This document shows, in pieces, positions 51,543-59,812 of a stretch of DNA of 64,000 bases. The notes below the pieces were generated by a model that was not told the origin of the DNA, did no database searches, and saw only the letters and a list, made by a program, of their open reading frames with translations. Source of the DNA: Cognatilysobacter claricitrinus (GTDB taxonomy: Bacteria > Pseudomonadota > Gammaproteobacteria > Xanthomonadales > Xanthomonadaceae); assembly GCF_045866565.1 (NCBI RefSeq), contig NZ_BAAFZV010000002.1, positions 310,001-374,000 of the forward strand, written 5' to 3'. Positions within the stretch are counted from its first letter, which is position 1, and each line of letters opens with the position of its first letter. Made by a program: the position numbers and the translations under genes.

Positions 51543-54500
51543 ATGAGCTCGCCTGCCGACCGCCTGCCCGAAACCACCGCCACCGCCACGGAAGCCGCGA
51601 CGCCCCTGCGTTTCGTCACCGCCGCGAGCCTGTTCGACGGGCACGACGCCGCGATCAACATCATGCGTCGCCTGATCCAGGGCGAGGGCGCCGAGGTCAT
51701 CCACCTCGGCCACAACCGGTCGGTCGAGGACGTGGTGCGCGCCGCGCTGCAGGAAGACGCCGACGCCATCGCGCTGTCGAGCTACCAGGGCGGCCACGTC
51801 GAGTACTTCAAGTACATGGTCGACATGCTCAAGGAGCGCGGCGCCAGCCACATCCGCGTGTTCGGCGGCGGCGGCGGAACGATCACGCCGGAGGAGATCC
51901 GCGAGCTGCAGGCCTACGGCGTGGAGCGCATCTACCACCCGAACGACGGCATGCACATGGGCCTGGTCGCGATGATCGAGGACGTGGTGCGCCGCGCCGG
52001 TGCCGCGCGCCTCGACAACACGCCGTCCACCACCAGCCCCGCGATCGACGACGAGATCGCGCTCGGCCGCATGCTCAGCGCGATCGAAGAAGGCGCGCTC
52101 GACGAATCGCAGCTCTCGCACCTGCGCAAGCAGTGGCAGCTGGCCGGCAGCAAGACGCCCGTCATTGGCATCACGGGCACCGGCGGTGCGGGCAAGTCGT
52201 CGGTCACCGACGAGCTGCTCAACCGCTTCCTCGCCAATTTCCCCGATATGCACATCGCGGTGATCTCGGTCGACCCCACCCGTCGCCGCACCGGCGGCGC
52301 GCTGCTGGGCGATCGCATCCGCATGAACTCGCTGCGCAGCAATCGCGTCTACATGCGTTCGATGGCCACGCGCCGCCAGCACGCCGCGACCAACCTCGTG
52401 CTGCGCGACTGCATCGGCTTCCTCAAGGCGACCGGCTACGACCTCGTCATCGTCGAAACCGCCGGCATCGGCCAGAGCGATTCGGAGATCGTCGATCTTG
52501 TCGACTTCCCGATGTACGTGATGACCAGCGACTTCGGCGCGCCCAGCCAGCTCGAGAAGATCGATATGCTCGACTTCGCCGATCTCGTGGTGCTCAACAA
52601 GTTCGACAAGCGCGGCGCCGAAGACGCCCTGCGCGACGTGCGCAAGCAGTGGAAGCGCAACCGCGTGGCGTTCGCGACCAAGGACGAGGATGTCCCGGTC
52701 TATCCGACGATCGCCTCGCAGTTCAACGACCCCGGCATCAGCTGGATGTTCGCCAACCTCTGCCGACTGCTGCGCGAGAAGCTCTCACTGCCGGCGGACA
52801 AGTGGACGCCGGACATCGACACCTCGCTGAAGGAACCGCGCGCCACCGTGCTGATTCCCGGCAGCCGCGTGCGCTACCTCGCCGAGATCGCCGAGCAGGG
52901 CCGCGGCATCAACCGCCAGATCGAGACGCAGGCCGAGATCGCCGACCGCGCGCAGTCGCTGTGGGAAGCGTTGCGCGAACTCGGCGACGCCAAGCTGCCG
53001 AAGGCGCTCGACCTGTTCGACAGCGGCGACCTTACGATGACGACGAGCGTGCAGCCCGCCGCATCGAACGTGCCCGACAGCCCGTCGCCGTCGGTGCCCG
53101 TGCCGGTAGCCGAAACCACCGTCGACCGCTCGCTGCTCACGCTGCGCCAGCGCTACAACGACGCCGTGCAGTCGCTCACGTCCGAAGCGCTCAAGCTGCT
53201 GCGCGAATGGCCGGCGCGCCTGAAGTCGATCACGGACGACGTCACCGAATACAAGGTTCGCGACAAGGTCATCCGCGTCGAGAACTACCGCGAGTCGCTG
53301 AGCCACCAGAAGATCCCGAAGATCGCGGCGCCCACCTACAAGGGCTGGGGCGAGCTGCTCACGTTCCTGCAGAAGGAAAACCTGCCGGGCGACTACCCGT
53401 ACACCGGCGGCGTGTATCCGTACCGCCGCACCGGCGAAGACCCGATCCGCATGTTCGCGGGCGAGGGCACGCCGGAGCGCACCAATCGCCGCTTCCATTA
53501 CCTCAGCGTCGGGCAACCGGCGGCGCGCCTGTCGACCGCGTTCGACAGCGTCACGCTGTACGGCGAAGACCCGGCGCCGCGCCCGGACATCTACGGCAAG
53601 ATCGGCAACTCGGGCGTCAACATCCCCACGCTCGACGACATGAAGAAGCTGTACTCCGGCTTCGACCTGTGCGCGCCTAGCACCTCGGTGTCGATGACCA
53701 TCAACGGCCCGGCGCCGATGATCCTCGCGATGTTCATGAACACCGCGATCGACCAGCAGGTGGAGAAGTACCTGCGCGAGGACCAGTCGCGCTGGGATGC
53801 CGCGCACGACAAGATCGAAAAGATGTTCGAAGGCCGCACGCGCCCGAGCTATTCCGGCCCGCTGCCCGAAACGAACGACGGCCTCGGCCTCGGCCTGCTG
53901 GGCGTCACCGGCGATGAAGTGGTCGACGCGGAAACCTACGAGCGCATCAAGACCTACACGCTGCAGACTGTACGCGGCACCGTGCAGGCCGACATCCTCA
54001 AGGAAGACCAGGCGCAGAACACCTGCATCTTCAGCACCGAGTTCGCCCTGCGCATGATGGGCGACATCCAGCAGTACTTCGTCGACCGCAAGGTCCGCAA
54101 CTTTTACTCGGTGAGCATCAGCGGTTATCACATCGCCGAAGCCGGCGCGAACCCGATCAGCCAGCTCGCTTTCACCCTCAGCAACGGCTTCACCATCGTC
54201 GAATACTACTTGGCGCGTGGCATGAACATCGACGACTTCGCGCCCAACCTGTCGTTCTTCTTCAGCAACGGCATGGACCCGGAGTACACCGTCATCGGCC
54301 GCGTCGCCCGCCGCATCTGGGCGCGCGCCATGCGCGAGCGCTACGGCGCCTCCGCGCGCAGCCAGATGATGAAGTACCACATCCAGACCAGCGGCCGGAG
54401 CCTGCACGCGCAGGAGATCCAGTTCAACGACATCCGCACCACGCTGCAGGCGCTGTACGCGCTGTTCGACAACTGCAACAGCCTGCACACCAACGCCTAC

Positions 54501-55076
54501 GACGAAGCCATCACCACGCCGACGGAAGAGAGCGTGCGCCGTGCCGTCGCGATCCAGATGATCATCAACAAGGAGCTGGGGCTGAACTTCAACGAGAACC
54601 CCTGGCAGGGCAGCTTTATCGTCGACAAGCTCACCGACATCGTCGAAGAAGCCGTCTACAAGGAGTTCGAAGCCATCAGCGAGCGCGGCGGCGTGCTCGG
54701 CGCCATGGACACCATGTACCAGCGCGGCAAGATCCAGGAAGAGTCGCTCTACTACGAGCACAAGAAGCACGACGGCTCGCTGCCGCTGGTGGGCGTCAAC
54801 ACCTTCCTCGGCAAGGACGGCCACTCCGACGTCGCCACCGAGATCGAATTGATCCGCTCGACCGAAGAAGAGAAGGGCCAGCAGATCAGCAACGTCGCCG
54901 GCTACCAGGGCAACCGCAACGCGCGGGCAGGGGACGGCCTACGCTTCCTGCAGAAGACCGCCCGCGAACGCCGCAACGTGTTCGAAGCGCTGATGGAAGC
55001 GGTGAAGACGCATTCGCTGGGGCAGATCAGCCATGCGCTGTACGAAGTCGGTGGGGAGTACAGGCGGAATATGTGA
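51543..55076 (+). CDS. icmF: Fused isobutyryl-CoA mutase IcmF
   Basis: 1177 residues in three parts. A B12-binding domain (about 20-165) has D32-G-H34; a MeaB-type GTPase domain (about 200-470) has P-loop GTGGAGKSS (212-220); the mutase catalytic domain is about 590-1177. Two specificity residues separating isobutyryl- from methylmalonyl-CoA mutase are F638 (RMFAGEG) and Q825 (DQAQNT), both of the isobutyryl type. It interconverts isobutyryl- and n-butyryl-CoA, and related enzymes also act on isovaleryl/pivalyl-CoA. The ATG at 51543 gives the usual N terminus; the longer frame overlaps the divergent gene. Confidence 0.95.
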   Translation: MSSPADRLPETTATATEAATPLRFVTAASLFDGHDAAINIMRRLIQGEGAEVIHLGHNRSVEDVVRAALQEDADAIALSSYQGGHVEYFKYMVDMLKERGASHIRVFGGGGGTITPEEIRELQAYGVERIYHPNDGMHMGLVAMIEDVVRRAGAARLDNTPSTTSPAIDDEIALGRMLSAIEEGALDESQLSHLRKQWQLAGSKTPVIGITGTGGAGKSSVTDELLNRFLANFPDMHIAVISVDPTRRRTGGALLGDRIRMNSLRSNRVYMRSMATRRQHAATNLVLRDCIGFLKATGYDLVIVETAGIGQSDSEIVDLVDFPMYVMTSDFGAPSQLEKIDMLDFADLVVLNKFDKRGAEDALRDVRKQWKRNRVAFATKDEDVPVYPTIASQFNDPGISWMFANLCRLLREKLSLPADKWTPDIDTSLKEPRATVLIPGSRVRYLAEIAEQGRGINRQIETQAEIADRAQSLWEALRELGDAKLPKALDLFDSGDLTMTTSVQPAASNVPDSPSPSVPVPVAETTVDRSLLTLRQRYNDAVQSLTSEALKLLREWPARLKSITDDVTEYKVRDKVIRVENYRESLSHQKIPKIAAPTYKGWGELLTFLQKENLPGDYPYTGGVYPYRRTGEDPIRMFAGEGTPERTNRRFHYLSVGQPAARLSTAFDSVTLYGEDPAPRPDIYGKIGNSGVNIPTLDDMKKLYSGFDLCAPSTSVSMTINGPAPMILAMFMNTAIDQQVEKYLREDQSRWDAAHDKIEKMFEGRTRPSYSGPLPETNDGLGLGLLGVTGDEVVDAETYERIKTYTLQTVRGTVQADILKEDQAQNTCIFSTEFALRMMGDIQQYFVDRKVRNFYSVSISGYHIAEAGANPISQLAFTLSNGFTIVEYYLARGMNIDDFAPNLSFFFSNGMDPEYTVIGRVARRIWARAMRERYGASARSQMMKYHIQTSGRSLHAQEIQFNDIRTTLQALYALFDNCNSLHTNAYDEAITTPTEESVRRAVAIQMIINKELGLNFNENPWQGSFIVDKLTDIVEEAVYKEFEAISERGGVLGAMDTMYQRGKIQEESLYYEHKKHDGSLPLVGVNTFLGKDGHSDVATEIELIRSTEEEKGQQISNVAGYQGNRNARAGDGLRFLQKTARERRNVFEALMEAVKTHSLGQISHALYEVGGEYRRNM

Positions 55077-55164
55077 TTCGACGAAAGGGCCGGCACAACT
55101 CGTGGGCAGGCTCATGGGGGGCTTGCAGCACGGCCGAGGTTAGTCGCGAGGGGGAGCGGGGACC

Positions 55165-57450
55165 TTGAACATCAAGTGTTTACGAATGCTGCAGGCAAAC
55201 GTGCAAGCACGTTTGCTACTGATCCATCCGCAGGCGCTCTCTGCTGGCGTCTATTATGCGAGCGGAAAGAAGTGGTTTGACCTCGCCGGCGTTGAACAGG
55301 GCGCGCGAGGGGTCAAATCGAGTCTCGACGCCGCACGCCGCTCCGCTCGAAAGATTTTTCGCCCAGTGAATGGGCGTGATGTCTTTTTCTGGGTCCCGGA
55401 GTTCGACGCTGTGGTCCAGGTCGCTTACTCCCGAGCTATCAAGGCGCCTGCTCAGGCGGCATCCCACGAGAATTTGTTGCGCCTCGTCGAAGACTCGATA
55501 AATCAGTATCGAGCGACGCATGACGTGCATACAGGCCTGCGCAACCGTGTGGCGTTCGACGACCACCTTTTGAAGTGCCTTCAGACAATTGCCAGCTCCA
55601 ATCTCCTGGGCGTTACTGAGCTTGAACGAGCATCTCTCGGGCTCGGGCGGCCAAGCGTAATTCTGGCGTCTCTCGATATTGATCACTTCAAGGCCATTAA
55701 CGACCGTTTTGGCCACGGTTATGGCGATCTGGTGCTCGCTGCATTAGCGAATCGGATAGAGCAGACTGCGACGACCCTTGCTTCTGAATCGGACGGAAAA
55801 TTCTCGGCTGACGTCTTCCGTCTTGGCGGCGAAGAGTTTCAAATCGTCTTCTCTGGAGTGCTTTCTGAGCAAGAAGGCGTTGAACTATCGGAGCGGGTCG
55901 CTGAGTCCATTCGAGGCGATCTGCTTCCCTCCGCGGGCGAATACAACGCGCTGATTAAATTGGATTTCGCTGATGGAACGGCGCTGCCGCATGACGCAGA
56001 CCGGAGAGTCACCGTAAGTATCGGTGTGGCTGCTGCGCTGCTTTCCCAGTCTGCACCTCCGGAAGCGGCCAAGAGGCTGAAGAGACAGGGGGACCTAGCC
56101 CTCTATTCGGCGAAGATCGGTGGGCGCGACAGGGTCAGATATTTCGACGACATTTTGAATCGAGGTGGTCGCATATCTAGCGTCGATGCCATTAATGGTG
56201 TTATTGCGATCGATATCGGTCGCGAGGTCGGCGTCAAGAAGGGCCAAGAGTTTGCCGTGTACCCGCCTGGCTACGACGGTGAGTCGCCATTTTTCGTTGG
56301 TGAAGGGCGATCAAGAAAGCGCGTAGGAAACCTTCCGAAATATCGCACCGCGATCATTTCGGCCTTCGATGTTCAGGGCGGTGTGTCTTTCTGCCGAGTG
56401 ACCAATTTGGCAACTGGCGTGAGCCAACTGCAAGAAGGATCAACACTTGAAGCGATTCCATTGGGTTCGATTGCTCATTGGATGGCCGAAGTTCAAGGAA
56501 GTGCACGCTTCATAAGCGAGGGCGACTTGCGAGCTGCTCTTATCGAAAAAGATGAGACCGATAGTTATGTCGTCCTAGCGGTCGGGATTGGAAATTTGGA
56601 GCAAATCTCGGACGTCGACGGTATGGACCAAGCGCACGAGGCACTTGGTCGCGTGGGCCAGCACATGATTAGGACACTAGGGGGACGGGGAACGCTTGGC
56701 CAAGTCACCCAAAGTGTCTTCTGCGCGATAGTGCCCTGCCAAGATGAAGAAGCGGCTGGCGAACTCGCCGAGAGCTTGCGTCTGCACGACGGCCTTAGGG
56801 CCGGCAATGTCGAGCTTGGTGTGGGTTGGGTCTATAAGCCGAGCGATGCGGCCCCGGCTGAGCTGAGTGACGCAAATGACGCCAGCTGCTATCTCGACGC
56901 GGCGCTTTTCGCGGCGATCGAGGCTGCTCGGAACAACGAGGTGCAGCAGTTCACGTTGTTGGGGTGGAGTGCATCGCTGGCGCGGTCACGCGCAGCCGGG
57001 CAGTACAACCGCATGATCGCCGACTACAAGCTCTTTACGGACTTGGGTTTGTCAATATCGTTCGCCGACAACCAGATGGCCTTCCTTTACATACGGGGGC
57101 CCGAAAAGAACCTGGTCGCTGCGGAGGCCCACCTGCGTCGTGCGTGTTCGCTTGAAGACGTCCCAAGCGTCGTGAAGCAAAATTTGGGTTGTTTACTCAT
57201 CTGGCAGGAGCGCGCTGTTGAGGGCCTTCCGATAGTACTTGCAGAAGAACCTCACATATTGGACAGCTACTGCCCTGCTCTGTTTTACGGAGCGCTTAGG
57301 ACAATGTCCGCTGACGAGTTCCGGCAGTTCGTGGCGGACCGCATGGACCTCGCGAAAAAGGTCTCGCGAGATACGGCCGGTTGGCTAAATCGTTCGCAAC
57401 TCGACGTAGCGAGAAATGCCGTCACGTCTGTCCTTGCTGAGCTGCAGTAA
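55165..57450 (+). CDS. GGDEF diguanylate cyclase with degenerate second cyclase-like domain
   Basis: 761 residues, no clear signal peptide or membrane helix, so cytoplasmic. Domain order: N-terminal region (1-115), GGDEF domain (about 120-330) with SLDIDHFKAIND and active-site GGEEF at 221-225, a linker, then a second cyclase-like fold (about 463-600) lacking the motif, and a helical TPR-like tail. It should make c-di-GMP. The start is a TTG at 55165 after a purine-rich GGAGCGGGGA. Base composition is visibly lower in GC than neighbours, suggesting recent acquisition. Confidence 0.82.
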   Translation: MNIKCLRMLQANVQARLLLIHPQALSAGVYYASGKKWFDLAGVEQGARGVKSSLDAARRSARKIFRPVNGRDVFFWVPEFDAVVQVAYSRAIKAPAQAASHENLLRLVEDSINQYRATHDVHTGLRNRVAFDDHLLKCLQTIASSNLLGVTELERASLGLGRPSVILASLDIDHFKAINDRFGHGYGDLVLAALANRIEQTATTLASESDGKFSADVFRLGGEEFQIVFSGVLSEQEGVELSERVAESIRGDLLPSAGEYNALIKLDFADGTALPHDADRRVTVSIGVAAALLSQSAPPEAAKRLKRQGDLALYSAKIGGRDRVRYFDDILNRGGRISSVDAINGVIAIDIGREVGVKKGQEFAVYPPGYDGESPFFVGEGRSRKRVGNLPKYRTAIISAFDVQGGVSFCRVTNLATGVSQLQEGSTLEAIPLGSIAHWMAEVQGSARFISEGDLRAALIEKDETDSYVVLAVGIGNLEQISDVDGMDQAHEALGRVGQHMIRTLGGRGTLGQVTQSVFCAIVPCQDEEAAGELAESLRLHDGLRAGNVELGVGWVYKPSDAAPAELSDANDASCYLDAALFAAIEAARNNEVQQFTLLGWSASLARSRAAGQYNRMIADYKLFTDLGLSISFADNQMAFLYIRGPEKNLVAAEAHLRRACSLEDVPSVVKQNLGCLLIWQERAVEGLPIVLAEEPHILDSYCPALFYGALRTMSADEFRQFVADRMDLAKKVSRDTAGWLNRSQLDVARNAVTSVLAELQ

Positions 57451-57466
57451 ATGGGGTCTGCAGTAG

Positions 57467-57488
57467 ATGAGGTCAGGTTCCGTTTTCC
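57467..57488 (+). repeat. Degenerate repeat copy 1
   Basis: GGTCAGGTTCCGTTTTCC variant of the GGGGTCAGGTTCCATTT family, 17 bases after the end of the GGDEF gene. A partial AAATGGGGTC lies at 57450. Confidence 0.7.
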
Positions 57489-57569
57489 GATTGGTGACAT
57501 CGGATGATGCGTCTGCGTTAATTGAGTGGCGGGTAGCGAATAGCCCGCCAGCAAACCGATGCCACTAGC

Positions 57570-57590
57570 GGGGTCAGGTTCCATTTTTCT
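57570..57590 (+). repeat. Repeat copy 2
   Basis: GGGGTCAGGTTCCATTTTTC, continuing into CTCACGCC. It precedes the first paralogous membrane gene by about 40 bases. Confidence 0.8.
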
Positions 57591-57632
57591 CACGCCGGGC
57601 GCGTGCCTAGAGATTGTGGATATGGGGGCGTG

Positions 57633-58199
57633 GTGACCAGCAACGATGAAGCGGAGAATTTGTCTTTCGAGTGGCTATACGAGCGCGTGAGTTCTTACGT
57701 CGCTCAAACGACTACGCAAGGTCCCTCGACGCTGGAGAAATGGGCGTCTGGCATCGCGTTCGTGGCCGCTGGGGTGGGTCTGCTTGTCGCCGCGCTATCG
57801 CCATCAGTGATTGCGCCTTCTGCAGCGCTGCGGACCATGAAGTACGCGTTGGCTGCCGAGCTTCTAGGATTTGTCGTTGCGGTTGCGCGCATGCTTTGGC
57901 GAGAAGTTCCGCGTTGGTGCCAACTTCGCGCGAATCACGCGTTGGATATGGATCGAGAATTCGGACTTTGGTGCGTGTTGGTCGCCGAAGTGCGGCGCTT
58001 CCCCCGGGCGCAGCGCGAACAGATGCTGGCTTTTGCCAGGCGGTTGCGCGAGGGAATGACATACCGAATGGGACTCGCACTGGGTGGCGTGGAGCGCCTA
58101 GGCGTTTTCCCGGTGCTAGTCGCGCTGTACCTCCAATTTCGGAAAAAATGGGGTCAGGTTCCATTTCCGCCGGGCCGCTCAATCCCTTGGGTGATGTAG
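57633..58199 (+). CDS. Multi-helix membrane protein, 3' end replaced by repeat (truncated paralogue)
   Basis: 188 residues. About two thirds identical over 160 residues to the protein at 61300-62007: both have LSFEWLYxRVSxYV, the paired hydrophobic helices GVGLLVAALSPSVIAP and MKYALAAELLGFVVAV, DREFGLW, LREGMTYR and GGVERLGVFP. After YLQFR it diverges into KKWGQVPFPPGRSIPWVM, encoded by a copy of the dispersed repeat, and loses the last 70 or so residues, including one membrane helix. I start at the GTG at 57633 (MTSNDEAEN), although 57630 or 57603 is possible. Function unknown; may be a decaying copy. Confidence 0.7.
   Translation: MTSNDEAENLSFEWLYERVSSYVAQTTTQGPSTLEKWASGIAFVAAGVGLLVAALSPSVIAPSAALRTMKYALAAELLGFVVAVARMLWREVPRWCQLRANHALDMDREFGLWCVLVAEVRRFPRAQREQMLAFARRLREGMTYRMGLALGGVERLGVFPVLVALYLQFRKKWGQVPFPPGRSIPWVM
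58146..58169 (+). repeat. Repeat copy 3, inside a coding 3' end
   Basis: Full-length copy: AAATGG, GGTCAGGTT centre, CCATTT arm then CCG. It supplies the C-terminal codons of the truncated membrane protein, ending its homology to the paralogue. Confidence 0.9.
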
Positions 58200-58230
58200 G
58201 CTGCGCGGAAGCCGGTACCGTGGGGGCGGT

Positions 58231-59004
58231 ATGTGGGGATTGAAGAGGGTCAGCGCGCGCCGCTCGGATGTGTTGGCGCACGTTAGCTGGCAACAGCTCG
58301 AATCACTTCTGGCCGAGCACTATCGCTCGCAGGGCTATCAGGTCGAACACTGCGGAACGGGCCGGAGCGGTTCGCGATTCGATGGCGGCATCGACCTCAA
58401 GTTGCGGCGCAGCGGCGAGTACGTGCTCGTGCAGGCCAAGCACTGGAACGCGCGTCAGGTGCCGCACAACGCGGTGCACGAACTGTTGGGCCTGATGGTC
58501 AACGAGGGCGCGACCGGCTCCGTGCTCGTGACGAGTGGCGAGTTCACCCGCGCCGCCGTTGAAGCCGCAACACGCCATGGCCATGTACAGCTGATCGATG
58601 GCGAAGATCTTCGAACCCAGCTTGGCGGCTGGACGCGCATGGAGGTCGCGCCGCCGCCGTCCTACGACCCGGACGCGCGTTGGAAGCGTGGCGCCATCGA
58701 TGCGTCGCGCCATGTGGGCGAACGGCTACTGAGTGCTGCGGAGGATGGCCTTCGAACTCGTGCACCCGCCCGTCACGTTCGCAACGCCGCATCGGAATAT
58801 GGGGTCAGGTTCCATTTCTTCTCACACGGCGAAAGCGGGTCAGTTTCATTTCCCGCGCAGTTGGACCGGCACGCCGCAACGGGTTTGGTGATCCTCGCTA
58901 GACTGTCGGCCAACGTTTTGGGGAAACGTCGCCGTGACCGTGATCCGTGCCGCAGGGTTTGCTTTGGCCTTTCTGCTTGCGGGATGCAACCCGTCCAGCC
59001 CTGA
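58231..59004 (+). CDS. Mrr-like restriction endonuclease-fold protein
   Basis: 257 residues. The PD-(D/E)xK nuclease core (about 17-130) is seen as DGGIDL (D55) followed by VLVQAKHW (Q68-A-K70), then a domain with GSVLVTSGEFTRAAVEAA. Such domains cleave DNA, often modified DNA; they also occur in non-defence proteins. Homology appears to stop near residue 185; the remaining 70 residues derive from two repeat copies (58799-58857) and spill into the next gene. The end may therefore be a replacement tail. The ATG at 58231 is the first in frame. Confidence 0.7.
   Translation: MWGLKRVSARRSDVLAHVSWQQLESLLAEHYRSQGYQVEHCGTGRSGSRFDGGIDLKLRRSGEYVLVQAKHWNARQVPHNAVHELLGLMVNEGATGSVLVTSGEFTRAAVEAATRHGHVQLIDGEDLRTQLGGWTRMEVAPPPSYDPDARWKRGAIDASRHVGERLLSAAEDGLRTRAPARHVRNAASEYGVRFHFFSHGESGSVSFPAQLDRHAATGLVILARLSANVLGKRRRDRDPCRRVCFGLSACGMQPVQP
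58799..58820 (+). repeat. Repeat copy 4
   Basis: ATGGGGTCAGGTTCCATTTC, continuing into TTCTCACACGG. It is translated as GVRFHFFSH within the Mrr-like gene. Confidence 0.85.
58835..58856 (+). repeat. Repeat copy 5 (degenerate)
   Basis: GCGGGTCAGTTTCATTTCCC, 15 bases after copy 4, also inside the Mrr-like reading frame. Confidence 0.7.
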
Positions 59005-59611
59005 CGCGGCGTCGCGCGAAGATGCGCCGCCGCCCCGCGCAGGTCAGCGGCTCGACCCGATCGAGATGGCTGCACGCATCGCGACGCTCCGCGCGGACGC
59101 GGTGATGGGCAATCAGGACGGCGTGCGGCGCGAAGCCGATGCCATGCAGGATGACCTCCGGCGCTCAATGAAGCTTCCGGACGCGGGACGGCCCATCGAT
59201 CGCGAAGCAGCGCGCGTTGCAGTCAAGCGCGTGCAGGGCGTGCACTCGGTGGTGTGGGTCGACCGTTCGAACCTGCTCGTGCTAGTGGATGGTAACGAGC
59301 AGCGCACGATGGGGACGATCGACGCGATCTGTCGCGAATTGGATCCGTTGGGCGACACACTCGCGGTCGTCGTCCATCTGCAAAGTCGAGTGGCACGCAC
59401 GGGCGATGAGCTCGAAACGGTGTCTCGCAACTGCCAGCTGGCCGAAGGCGATCGCGCGTTGTTGCAGGAGCGCCGTCAGCTGGACGTGCTCTCCCCTGAA
59501 ATTCGTGCCGAGCACGCCGCGCAGCAGCATGCGAGAGGCAGCAGCGCGGTATCGAAGCGCAAAGCGGACGAAGCCGCACGTCTGATCGAATCGAGCACGC
59601 CGGAGATGTAG
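58934..59611 (+). CDS. Hypothetical lipoprotein
   Basis: 225 residues with an N-terminal signal and lipobox LLAGC (Cys about 18), so likely envelope-anchored. After a Pro-rich linker there is a helical segment (RIATLRADAVMGNQDGVRREADAMQDDL) and an alpha/beta portion (VVWVDRSNLLVLVDG, LAVVVHLQSR), ending in a charged helix. I do not recognise the family. It begins with GTG at 58934 inside the tail of the nuclease gene, reading a different frame. Confidence 0.65.
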   Translation: MTVIRAAGFALAFLLAGCNPSSPDAASREDAPPPRAGQRLDPIEMAARIATLRADAVMGNQDGVRREADAMQDDLRRSMKLPDAGRPIDREAARVAVKRVQGVHSVVWVDRSNLLVLVDGNEQRTMGTIDAICRELDPLGDTLAVVVHLQSRVARTGDELETVSRNCQLAEGDRALLQERRQLDVLSPEIRAEHAAQQHARGSSAVSKRKADEAARLIESSTPEM

Positions 59612-59687
59612 GCGTAGAGAGGCGGGTTCGACTTCCATCGCTATAAGCGGAGCCAGATATCGGTCAGGTTATTGTTGCGAATGAAAA

Positions 59688-59710
59688 CTGGGTCAGGTCC
59701 CATTTCTCCC
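59688..59710 (+). repeat. Repeat copy 6
   Basis: CTGGGTCAGGTCCCATTTCT followed by CCC; a further CGGTCAGGTT fragment sits at 59661-59670. Between the lipoprotein and the TPR/ankyrin genes. Confidence 0.75.
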
Positions 59711-59812
59711 GTCATGTCTGAATTGTGCTCTCGTGACCTTGAGGACGTCGGCGACCGTCGATAGGCTTCCGCGCGCGGCGCCCGATGAATCCACTGGCGA
59801 GAGGACGTTCTG

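Noticed and set aside
52785..54824. 679-codon minus-strand frame under icmF
   Set aside because: Composition typical of the complement of a GC-rich gene (Val/Asp/Arg/His runs) and no domain; icmF is certain.
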